64,000 bases of DNA, taken from assembly GCF_964204645.1 (NCBI RefSeq), contig NC_134027.1, forward strand, positions 27,578,485 through 27,642,484, written 5' to 3'. Positions 11,101 to 25,389 of this stretch are shown here, one piece after another. Both the position numbers and the translations under genes were made by a program. Under the pieces are notes generated by a model. The model saw only the letters and a list, made by a program, of their open reading frames with translations, was not told where the DNA came from and searched no databases. Numbering within the stretch: position 1 is the stretch's first letter; every line of letters starts with the position of its first letter. Source of the DNA: Tubulanus polymorphus (taxonomy: Eukaryota; Nemertea; Palaeonemertea; Tubulaniformes; Tubulanidae).

Positions 11101-12591
11101 TCATGCGGGACACGTTCTTAAATAATCGGTATCGAAAAATATCACAGTAACAGTAATATCATCACGGAAATAACGTACGATATTACTAGGATATGATAAC
11201 ATAGCGGATAGTTTCCGATGTTCCAGTCCGTCCGAGGTTCCACCTAAAGCGTTACGGATTAGATGAGTCGCCGAATTAGTATCGACCGGCCTCATTTCTA
11301 AACCCATCTTACGATTGATGAGTAATTTATTTAAATCATTTAAAGCGATTTTCTCTCCGCGCGGTAAAACGAACCGGTCGACGGTCTGTTTACCGAGCGT
11401 GTGTTCGCCGACCAGTTTAACCACTTTATCCGGCGTTAAAACGTCCCATAATCCGTCGCTAGCCAGAATTAGGAACCGATCACGAGGTGTCAGTCGATGG
11501 TACGATATTTCTGGAACCGCGTTTAAATACGGCGGGGTGTAATAATTAGGAGGAATTAAATCCTTAGCGAACGGAGTATCGATGTATTTAATTACGTGTT
11601 TTAAATCATTCGTTCTCCATTTAAAACGAACATCTCCGAACGCTCGTAACGGGGCCAACTGACCCAACAATCGATCGGTCTTTAATACGAAACTAGCCTC
11701 GTTCGGAGGATGATTCGCGAGGATTCGTTGTCTCTCCGACGCGTTATCGCAGTTATGTTCCTCGGAGAGTGACGTAGCGAACCAATCACCGGTGTCTTCA
11801 TTAACCGATCCTAAAACGGCGCGACAATCACCGACGTTAGCGATATGAACGTGAGGTCCGTCGATGTGAGCGACGACCGATACCGCGCCGGAAAACGCTA
11901 CTTCCAACGATTCTATATTTAAATTACCCATCACTCCGGTCGGAAGAGCTTCCGTAGAAATATCGGCGTCCAATCGAACGCAAGCGTCTTCTAAAGCTTT
12001 ACCGACCGTGAATTCTTCGTCTATATCGACGATAGACAGAGTTTCAGACGCGTATTTATATAAACTCTTCGCGTATAAACTATTCATTCTCTGATTCACA
12101 TAATCGTTTTCATATTTAAACCATTCTAAAATATCCATCGTTTCGTTGTTACGACAAGCTAGATCGTAACGCGATAATAAATCAGGGGGTAGGAGAGAAA
12201 CGGCGATATAACCGAATAAACGTTCCTTGACCGCTTGAGCGCAGGAACATCCTCCGTGACCGTCGAATACACCAAATAACATACCGTTAGTTAGTGTACA
12301 TTTAGCCTGAGCTCTACGATCCTCTAGAGGAGTATTAGCGTTCAGTTGATTAGACTCCGTATAACGCACTGAATTCGACTGATAATCAAACGATCCTTCG
12401 TTCGCTCGTAAAATCCCCGTCACTTGTTGCGGCGTTAATTTCGGTAATCCGTAACCGTAGTTTCCAACAGTTCGATGGAATTTTCTCGCAATCTGCAGCC
12501 CCGGCAGGATTCTGACGGATGTGGTCAGTTTGACGAGACGAACAGTTCTCCTCACAGACGAGTGGATTCCATAGATGGACTGCACGTTCAT
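11101..12591 (-). CDS. PDP1: Pyruvate dehydrogenase phosphatase catalytic subunit, mitochondrial (PP2C family)
   Basis: Dephosphorylates and so reactivates the E1 alpha subunit of the mitochondrial pyruvate dehydrogenase complex. A single uninterrupted frame encodes 496 residues, close to the length of vertebrate PDP1/PDP2. The first 40 residues are Arg/Ser-rich without acidic residues and end in FHRT, fitting a mitochondrial presequence. PDP-specific LTPQQVTGILRANE follows at about residues 52-65. PP2C metal-binding motifs are intact: GMLFGVFDGHGG (Asp110 and Gly111), ANVGDCRAVLG, ASDGLWDVL, and DDITVTVIFF near the end. A PP2C fold with this LTPQQV signature separates it from other PP2Cs. 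There is no intron in the coding region, whereas most neighbours have 6-14 exons; an intron in the 5' UTR is possible. Whether it corresponds to PDP1 or PDP2 of vertebrates cannot be decided; invertebrates often have one gene. Confidence 0.95.
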   Translation of the reverse strand: MNVQSIYGIHSSVRRTVRLVKLTTSVRILPGLQIARKFHRTVGNYGYGLPKLTPQQVTGILRANEGSFDYQSNSVRYTESNQLNANTPLEDRRAQAKCTLTNGMLFGVFDGHGGCSCAQAVKERLFGYIAVSLLPPDLLSRYDLACRNNETMDILEWFKYENDYVNQRMNSLYAKSLYKYASETLSIVDIDEEFTVGKALEDACVRLDADISTEALPTGVMGNLNIESLEVAFSGAVSVVAHIDGPHVHIANVGDCRAVLGSVNEDTGDWFATSLSEEHNCDNASERQRILANHPPNEASFVLKTDRLLGQLAPLRAFGDVRFKWRTNDLKHVIKYIDTPFAKDLIPPNYYTPPYLNAVPEISYHRLTPRDRFLILASDGLWDVLTPDKVVKLVGEHTLGKQTVDRFVLPRGEKIALNDLNKLLINRKMGLEMRPVDTNSATHLIRNALGGTSDGLEHRKLSAMLSYPSNIVRYFRDDITVTVIFFDTDYLRTCPA

Positions 12592-13667
12592 TATTGCAGC
12601 AGCAGCAGCAGTAGCAGCAGCAAGTGGGAGTGCTCACAATTTACTGCAAAACAAGAAGTAAAAAGACATTTGCAAGAAATTCAGGATTTTCAAAATTACC
12701 CAAAACTAAAAATAGAGAAAAGGGGAAGAATGATTTACATTTAAGTAAAACGCCTAAATAATGAAACTGAACTAATTAGGCCTAATTGTATTTGTATTTA
12801 TTTGTTGACAGTTTGTACACATAAAGAGTACACAGTACAGTTCTCAGACGACACGACAAACAGACAGACAGACAACCAACCAGAGAACAGTGAGCAGTCA
12901 GGCTGCTGCTTGCTGTGAGTGTGAGTGGTGAAAAAATTGAAATGAACTCGTTAAATTAAAGCGCTCCTCACCTTTTTTACACGAAACCCTCTTTTTACTT
13001 TTCCGTGGTTGATCGTTTAAACACCCATCATTTCACAGGTTTTATGTCAGAATTCAGTTTTTACTACATGCTTCATTCAACCACTAAAACAGACTCATCC
13101 AACTGTGACCGAGACACTGGAAATCCCGTCGATCCCCAAATGACGTCACTCGTAGTGGTAAAGTAGAAAATATGGATCAGGATAGAATTCGATTGCCAGA
13201 GTCGGCTCATGTTAGTGTTTGAAAAATCCGTCAACAATGAGCATAGCGGCAGCACCTCACGGTAAACTGAGATAGCATGTATCGATTGCCAGAGTCGGTT
13301 CCGCGTTGCGCTTAAAAACTAGTGTTAATATGTTTCTATGCTTTATATCTTGGTTAACACTTGTATTAACTACAATGGATTGTTCATTTAACCCCGAGAC
13401 GGAACCACGGTCTTTGATGCACTCAAAAACAGGATAACATTTTGTCAGATAAATCATTGTAAATCACCAAAATATATATATTTATTCACATAGTTTAAAG
13501 CCACCAATAATCAGAACACCAATAAGATGCGAATACTGAAATTATAGTTATTAGGAAATGTCAAATTCAAATTCAAACAGAAAACCTCCTGTAATCTCCA
13601 TAAACATGATAAACTACTTTGTGTGATATATTCGATACTGTATTGTCAGCAGTGTCATGAGATGGTT
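12592..13667. other. PDP upstream region and KMO 3' flank
   Basis: An AGC triplet tract (about 12597-12625) lies in the PDP 5' region. Further on, 13180-13265 is similar to two units at 51355-51510: it shares ATTGCCAGAGTCGG, a TTAGTGT.TGAAAA segment and GAGCATAGCGGCAGCACCT, so it is a dispersed repeat of unknown type. No other gene is evident. Confidence 0.6.
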
Positions 13668-18355
<4,688 letters not shown>

Positions 18356-18665
18356 TTTATTTCTAGCACAGTGCTTTCATCTATCGGCGATGATAACTCG
18401 CGTGCCAGTGTATGTGATATCGAGCAGAAAGAGCTGAGAGTTGTGTAACCAGTTTTCATTTAGTATTGCGGCTTATGGTGCAATTTTTCTTAGGTATAAA
18501 TGTTAGTGTTGTATGAAGTTTTTCTTATGTGAATGAAAGAGGCCATGAGCGGCGATCAAAGTAAATCATAAATCATGTTTAATCAATCAAAAACATCGTA
18601 TCAATTACCAGATTACTTATCAGTAAGATATTGCTATTTGTAGGATCAGGACGATATGGAATAGA
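18356..18665. promoter_or_regulatory. Head-to-head promoter interval between KMO and the deoxynucleoside kinase
   Basis: Only 310 bp separate the two opposed start codons, so the promoters must overlap or be shared. No TATA box or repeat was recognised in it. Confidence 0.55.
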
Positions 18666-21319
18666 ATGAACTTCGGTAGATATTTATCACGATCAGCAGC
18701 GAGTTGTAAGAAGGTGCTTCGTCAATATTCAACTCCTCCGAGTCAACTGCAAAAAATGGCTTACAGACGCATGATGGAAGAACTAAGTCAGTTTTACCCC
18801 CTCTAGTTTTTAGATTTTTTGTTTGACCGCTATTTACTATGATGAGGAGGCTCGGTTGTACTGAGTCAGTGTACAGCTAATCCAACAACTTCAGCCTAGT
18901 CTTAGATTTCAGACCATTTCTTCACAAGTCATGACTTTAAGTGCAACTGGGCCAAAATGTCTAGGCAACAATGATATTCCCTAAATAAACTGTTAGGTTT
19001 GATACTGCTGCAGGTATCATAGAACTTACTCAAACCTAATTGTTGGTGGTAAGCTTTTATAATGGGATGGGCTTATACTAATTTTATATGATTTGTGAAA
19101 ATATCCGACCGTGAAATTAAACCACAGACAGGTTACTGACTAAAACTAAGGCATCTGCTGCGAAATCGTAGTCAAGCTTAGGTTATCTTACAATTTTAAC
19201 CCTGAGAACAAAATTCGAATTATTTGTTCAAGTTTTATTTAGTTTTATCACAAAATGTCATTTTGAACTTTCAGAAAAGTTGACAGGTTGGAACACAAAT
19301 GAGAGACTGACAGTAAGTTTCATTTATTCAACAGACATTTGTGATATTACACTTAGATAGAGAAATTAATTTTTACTGATGTTTAATTTTTGTGACAGGT
19401 TTGCGTGGAAGGGAACATCGCCAGCGGAAAAACAACGTTACTCGAATATTTTCAAAACGATTCTCGCTGCGAAATGGTCGTCGAACCGATGAAAAAATGG
19501 AGAAATATTCGCGGCAAAAATGCACTTGTAAATAATAGAAAATTACAGTAAAAGTTGTTTATAATCAATGCCTCCTCTGTTTGAGACCGGCGTTATGTCA
19601 ATGCCTCCTCTGTTTGAGACCGGCGTTATGTCAATGCCTCCTCTGTTTGAGACCGGCGTTATGGCAAATTTGGCGTCAGAAAATATGGTATTTCCTGGAA
19701 ATCCATTGAATTTGAGCGTGATTGGGCAAATTTGTTTTTTGTAAAATGTGGGTATTTAGAGAACAGTTGCACGGTTATAACGGACTTTTACTGTAGAGAG
19801 CTTTACTATTTTGTGATGAAGTTTCGACGTGTGAATTTCTGCTGTGATATTAATGAAAGTCGTATTGTTATTGATATTTCAGGCTTTAATGTATGAAGAC
19901 CCCTATAGATGGTCATTAACATTTCAAACCTATGTACAGTTAACAATGTTACAAGCTCACAAACAACCTCACGTAAGTTGTACTTTAGGAGCCAGTCGTC
20001 CACCAGTCAAGGCTTGGATTTGAAGACCAGTCTAAGACCAAATAAGTTCTGTAGTCAATCTTACAAACAATTTAAGACCAGTCTCAAGATCTAAGAACAC
20101 TTTTGGACTTGCAAATGGCCCCTGGGTCGGTTCCATAGTTGAGACTTAAGTCCAAAAGTGGTCTTAAATCTTAAGACTGGTCTTAAGCTGTCAGATTAGC
20201 GATATAACTAAAAGAGTCTTAGCCCAGTCTTAAGTCTAAGTCATGACTATGGAACCGGTCCCGGGCCTATTGCCAAGTCATGGTTTCAATTTAAGACCAG
20301 TCTTAAACCAGACAAGCCCGATGTAAGACAACTTATTCAACTCACGACTAGCACCTGCTGTCTTTAGATCCTGAAGATTGTTGATTATCTGAACAATTTG
20401 TTAATTTCACTGTTTTTAAAATACTGATTTGCAATTTCAGACAAAACCTGTTAAACTGATGGAAAGATCGATTTACAGCGCAAAATATTGTTTTGTAGAG
20501 AATTTATATCGAAAGTAAGTTCTTCATTGTATAATTATCAGGTATTTTTAATGATGATTGATGAAAATACTGATGAAATTTATTAATTGATTTCAGTAAA
20601 ATAATGCCAGAAATAGAGTATATTGTTTTATCGGAATGGTTTGATTATATTCTGGAAACGAGTAAAATTGAATGTGATCTGATTGGTAAGTTTTATACAT
20701 TGTAAACTATTATTATGTGAATTGATGTTTTGTAGTTAATACTTTGTAAACTAATGTTTTGTAGTTTATCTTCGAACTAAACCTGAAGTTGTTTATGAGA
20801 GAATTAAGAAGAGAGGTCGACTGGAGGAACAATCTGTATCTGTTGTAAGTACATACGTACCGAGTGACCTTTAACCCCAATTGTTTCACTTTCATCATGA
20901 ATCGACTCTATTTCTATTTCAGGAATATCTGCAAACTTTACACGAGCTGCATGAAGATTGGTTAGTTAGGAAGAAATTTCCTGTACCGTCTAAAGTTCTG
21001 GTGAGCTACCAATCAATCTAGACCCAGTTCCACGGTTCTAGACCCAGTTCCACAGTTCTGGCTCCTGAGTAACATGACCCCTGACCGGTACCCCATGACC
21101 CCTGACCGGTACCGCATGACCCCTGACCAGTAGTGAACTAATTAGAATTGAGAGATGAACTGTAGAACTGCTAGATTGTATTTGTTAAATGTTTTCGATA
21201 GTAACTGATGTGTGTTTATATTTGAACAGGTTATTGAAGCTGATAAATGTTTACCGGACATGACGCAGGTTTACGAGGAATATCGCTCTCAAATATTACA
21301 ATCATCAAAATCTGGATGA
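18666..21319 (+). CDS. TK2: Deoxynucleoside kinase, thymidine kinase 2-like
   Basis: Phosphorylates deoxynucleosides (thymidine, deoxycytidine and, in invertebrate enzymes, often purines) for dNTP salvage. Nine exons: 18666-18786, 19275-19312, 19399-19527, 19883-19972, 20441-20514, 20597-20685, 20765-20844, 20923-21000 and 21230-21319; phases agree and give 262 residues. The N terminus is basic and serine-rich ([20 protein letters not shown]), fitting a mitochondrial presequence. The P-loop [13 protein letters not shown] is at about residues 56-68. Then come [31 protein letters not shown] (the ERS motif), [10 protein letters not shown] and the Arg-rich lid [11 protein letters not shown]. The order and spacing match TK2/insect dNK. 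The exon 1 donor (GTCAGT) is weak, and intron 3 contains a 33-bp triplicate. Assignment to TK2 against a multisubstrate dNK cannot be made from sequence alone. Confidence 0.93.
19028..19144. mobile_element. Family D element, reverse copy
   Basis: It carries TTGGTGGTAAGCTTTTATAA and then GAAATTAAACCACAGACAGG, the reverse complement order of the copy at 43109. It is in intron 1 of the deoxynucleoside kinase gene. Confidence 0.7.
19566..19664 (+). repeat. 33-bp unit repeated three times
   Basis: Three identical or near-identical units containing TGCCTCCTCTGTTTGAGACC and GGCGTTATG lie in intron 3 of the deoxynucleoside kinase gene. Sequence identity implies recent duplication. Confidence 0.85.
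19985..20320. mobile_element. Foldback element, family B (GGTTCCATAGTTGAGACTTAAG type), with nested copies
   Basis: The best-formed copy is 20124-20268, with ends GGGTCGGTTCCATAG and CTATGGAACCGGTCCC. The interior is made of mirrored TTAAGACTGGTCTTAAG motifs. Fragments of the same motif flank it on both sides. Relatives: 35040-35125 and 35960-36092 in the gigaxonin gene. Confidence 0.75.
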
Positions 21320-21809
21320 AATTTAATCTGCAGTTATCTCAAATTCATTTATCATCGGTTTTATTTTACTTTTTGTCAATTGTTTGATAGTAATTGAATC
21401 TAGGAGTAAAGTAGGTCAACTAAAGGAGAAAGTCTTATTCATTGCATTTAAACTATTGTTGTATGAATGTGGTTTTAGATGTGTTTTATATAGTCTGCCT
21501 CTGAGAAGAATCATGTTTCAGTGTAATAAAGTTTTTCTTAAGAAATTTATTTGTGTCAATCGTTTTCTTTGGTCTACAGTGGAGGACTGGGGCGTGAGGT
21601 CCGAATTATTTACCATTTATACTTGCGAGGAGGATATCGTGTATTAATTGAATCGACAGAAACGAATCATTACAGATAGGTTGCTGGGTGTATTTGATAC
21701 AGCTACACCATAACAATTTTGTTAAAATCATATGCTACAATACTATTAGCCCCTGCTGACCTCAAACTGTGATCATTTCCACTAAATCAATCTATTTGAA
21801 GTGTTTAAA
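21320..21809. other. Intergenic interval between the kinase and the quinone oxidoreductase
   Basis: An AATAAA at about 21526 probably serves the kinase transcript. No repeat or further gene is seen. The two genes are in tandem, 490 bp apart. Confidence 0.6.
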
Positions 21810-24800
21810 ATGTATGGAACGATGAGACATCTGATATACAGTAGTTTTAAACTACAAACTACATCTACTAGAATTCTACTACACAGAAATTCTATTATTA
21901 ATATAAACAGCTCTATTAGGTATGTATTGAGAGTTTGCTTGTAGTTGTACATGTATTTATTTACTATAGATGCTGGTAGGTAAGTAGTCTCAGCTAGTGG
22001 TATCTACTAGTTGTTTCCCAAACTGGGAACTGTAACAATGTCTGGTAGTACTAAAGTTGGTAAGTATTACTCTTATCTTCATCTGCCAATATGCTCGTTA
22101 AATAACTCATATTTGTTAACTCTATATCATTATTAGAATGCTGCTAAGTACCTCTTCAAAGCGTGAAGCTGAATATTACCGAGGAGCAGTTTGCACAAAT
22201 CTAGGAGCACCGTTAGAAATTCAGTCATTGCCGTCAAAATCACTGAAAAATGATGAGGTAAAAATACACAGGGACTTGTCACAATTGATAGTGAATGAAT
22301 ATAACCGGTATCAATAACAACCGCAGTATCAATGACCGACCCCAGTATCCCTTTATTATACAGGGATACTGGGGTTGGTCATTGATACTGGGGTTGGTCA
22401 TTGATACTGGGGTTGGTCATTGATACCGGGGTTGGTCATTGATACCGGGGTTGGTCATTGATACTGGAGTTGGTCATTGATACTGGTTATATTCATTCAC
22501 TATCAATTGTGACAAGTATAAAATATAATTGTTTGAGTAAGAATTTCCAGGTTGATTTAAAGCTATGTCTAATCATTGAAAGTTATTTATTCCACAGGTC
22601 AAGGTGTCGGTTCATTTCACTGGTATCAACTTTGCAGATGTTTTAATGTTGTCTGGGAAATACCAACAAAAACCACCTTTACCATTTGTGGCAGGTATTT
22701 AAATTCAGTCATACCTACTCGGTATCGGTATTGTACCTTTATGTGTCAGGTAGTTTTCAAATATGTAACATTTCTTTATTAACAGGATTAGAGATAGCTG
22801 GACTGATAAAAGAAGTTGGTAAAGATGTAACTAAATTCAAACCTGGACAGCGAGTTCTTGGTCTCTCCGGTATCGGTGGTTTCGCCGAGGAATGCATCGT
22901 CAAACCTGAAGTAAGAACAAAGATTATTGAATTAATTAATTCTGTACAATAAAGAAATAAAATATCTTAATGATTATATTCTGAATATTTCAGCAATTGT
23001 TTGAAATGCCGGATTCAATGGATTATAAAACTGGATCAGCTCTAGCCGTGTCATATGGAACTGCTTGGATGGCTTTACATAAAAAAGCTGCAATCCGTGA
23101 AAGGTATCAACATGAAACACTGTATTTCACTTTAAGTATCTGAAAGGAGTTCTTGTAAATGGAATTGTTTATATTTGTAGCGATACTGTTCTAGTCACTG
23201 CCGGCGCAGGAGCTTTCGGATCAGCGACTCTTGATTTGGCTAAACATTCATTCAGTGCTACAGTAAGCTACATACAATCTTCATGTATTATAGATACCAT
23301 TTTAGGTTATCAGGACAATTGCCCCCCCCCCCCGGACAATTGCCCCCCAAATTAAATCATTTTAATCTTAAAGTAACACAGATATTTACTTCAAATTAGT
23401 TAGACAAAGTGAACTAATTCTAGCTAATTACTCTAAGACTGCTTTAAAGTTTTTGATTGGCTAAAGTAACACTAAACTAATTCCAATAAATCAGTAAAGT
23501 ATTTAGGTGGTGTTAATCCAAATCAAAAAGGATTTTATTCGGGGGGCAATTGTCCTAGAATCCATTTTAGAGGTTTCAACTGTTCAGTTATAAGATTTAC
23601 CTAAATGAACTATACATGTATTTGAATTATTAGTCAAACAAACCTGACAATCGCGGAACTGGGTCAGTCCTACAATAGTGACTCTAATAGAGTTGGAAAT
23701 CGACCCTAATGAACAAATGGACAACTGTTGAACTGGATCCTGTAACGGTCTATTCAACGCTCAATCGATATAAGATAATTCATAGATGACTGAAATGAAT
23801 CAATGAAGAAATTAAATTCTGTGTAATCACATGAAGTCTGATGTTTGATGATTGTAGACGATCGGAGCATGTGGCGGACAAGAGAAATCATCATTGTTAC
23901 GATCGCGAGGAGTTGATCATGTGATCGATTATAACGTCGAGGATATCGTTGAAGTAGTTAATGACATCACTAATAAACGAGGAGCTGATGTGATTATAGA
24001 CGCAGTTGGGGGAGATACGTTTAAAAAATGTCTACGAAGGTAATAATGAAACTCGGTTCAACTCATAGATTCTATTCTATTATTTTATTTTTCCATTTTG
24101 AATTATAATTATCGTACCAAGTAATACAAATACAAAAATTCAAGATGGAGGGAAACATGAATATGATATTCATGCCACCCTCGTACACCCAATCACACTT
24201 TCTTTCACACTACATTCACACTGAGAATCATACCTACAGGGCCCAGTTCCACGGTTGTGAGTTCAGATTTGACTCGTTGAAAATGAACTAATTTTAACTC
24301 AGAGTTAACACTAACTCAGAACTGTGGAACTGGATCCTGATGCATCTATTTGATTAACATGTATGTTGTATCTGTTTTGCAGTATTGGATTTGAAGGACG
24401 TATCGTCGTTATTGGATTTGCTAGTGGTGAAATACCACGAATTCCTGCTCAAGTTTTATTACTCAATTCATGCTCAGTTATAGGACTGTATTGGGGAGAT
24501 TATATTGTAAAAGATTTATCAGCATTCAGGCAATCGGTTAATGCTGTTATTGATCTGTATCGTGAAGGCTCAATTTCTCCTCTTGTCTCGACTGTTTTCT
24601 CGTTGGATGAGGTTTGTTCTCTTTTTTATTCAACCTTTAGAAGCTTAACTAGAGTCCTGTCAAACTAAGAGGCAGGTTTTGATTGGTCTCCACCAAATCC
24701 GGAATGCTCTTGTATGTTTTGTTTGGATTAGAATACGCTTGTCCTGATCAGCATTATCTTTACACCGGAAAGAAGCAGTCGGTAGAAAGTCTGCAATCCG

Positions 24801-25232
24801 GAAATGAGATTCCTAAATCATTATGTAAAATCGAAACCTGCCTAAATTATCATTTAACTTGAACACAAAAAAACCATTGCAATTGAATATCAAATAATCA
24901 ACCACTGAATTCACACATAAATAACTGGTCATTAACCCGCTGCGGGGCATTTGTAAGCGGGTTCGATGTTTCTTTTTCCCGATGGAGGAAAGACCAACGA
25001 AGAAGCTTCGACCAAGAAACTCTATCGCCACCTAGGTTTGAACCCATAAACCCTGGATTGACGAGACCAGTGACCAATGGCTTGAACCACTCGGCCACTG
25101 CGCCTCTCTTAGTAACTGGTCCTAGTCCACGGTTTCACTTTTTTTAATGATTTTTTTTTTCAGGTGAACGAAGCGTTTCATCACATCCACAATCGAAAAT
25201 CAACAGGAAAAGTAGTGCTGAAGATTCAGTAA
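21810..25232 (+). CDS. Quinone oxidoreductase-like protein (zeta-crystallin/MDR family)
   Basis: NADPH-dependent member of the medium-chain dehydrogenase family, probably of the quinone oxidoreductase-like 2 group; its substrate cannot be told. Nine exons: 21810-21919, 22137-22257, 22598-22694, 22786-22910, 22994-23103, 23181-23262, 23858-24039, 24383-24611 and 25164-25232 give 374 residues in consistent phase. An in-frame ATG at 21822 is an alternative start. The N terminus is Arg/Ser/Ile-rich without acidic residues until about residue 45, so mitochondrial import is plausible. Motifs: VSVHFTGINFADVLMLSGKY, PFVAGLEIAGLI, PGQRVLGLSGIGGFAEE, the nucleotide-binding loop TAGAGAFGSATLDLAK, HVIDYN, VIIDAVGGDTF and GRIVVIGFASG. 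No structural-zinc cysteine cluster, as expected for the QOR branch. Introns hold three mobile elements, including a SINE. Confidence 0.92.
22271..22517. mobile_element. Inverted-repeat element with a 19-bp tandem array in its core
   Basis: Near-perfect terminal inverted repeats of more than 30 bp: ACTTGTCACAATTGATAGTG continuing to AATATAACC, mirrored at the right end as ATTCACTATCAATTGTGACA. Between them about seven units of a 19-bp repeat (TGATACTGGGGTTGGTCAT). It occupies intron 2 of the quinone oxidoreductase gene. Confidence 0.85.
23308..23564. mobile_element. MITE with 16-bp terminal inverted repeats (AGGACAATTGCCCCCC)
   Basis: Starts AGGACAATTGCCCCCC and ends GGGGGGCAATTGTCCT, a perfect inverted pair, about 257 bp apart. 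The left tip is doubled (a second GGACAATTGCCCCCC follows a C run). The interior is AT-rich, with no coding capacity. It sits in intron 6 of the quinone oxidoreductase gene. Confidence 0.85.
24240..24337. mobile_element. Foldback element, family A, well-preserved copy
   Basis: GCCCAGTTCCACGGTTGTGAG at the left and CAGAACTGTGGAACTGGATCC at the right, with TTGAAAATGAACTAATTTTA at the centre. It is in intron 7 of the quinone oxidoreductase gene, just upstream of exon 8. Confidence 0.8.
24930..25109 (-). mobile_element. tRNA-derived SINE, copy 2, with extended tail
   Basis: Minus-strand head GAGGCGCAGTGGCCGAGTGG (box A) and GGGTTCAAACC (box B), about 85% like copy 1. The body after the head differs from copy 1: TTTCTTGGTCGAAGCTTC, then CTTTCCTCCATCGGG and CCCCGCAGCGGGTTAATGAC. 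It is in the last intron of the quinone oxidoreductase gene. Either it is a longer SINE subfamily or copy 1 is truncated. Confidence 0.75.
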
Positions 25233-25389
25233 ATTGTCAGTCCCTCGGAGAATTAAGAATGTCATCCGTGGCCTCCTCCTGATAAAACGTCACAGAATAC
25301 AACTTTTTATATTTACTACAAGCATTAAAATCATTTATTTATAATATTTATATCATAAAACAAATAAACTGTTAAATACATGTTTGAAT

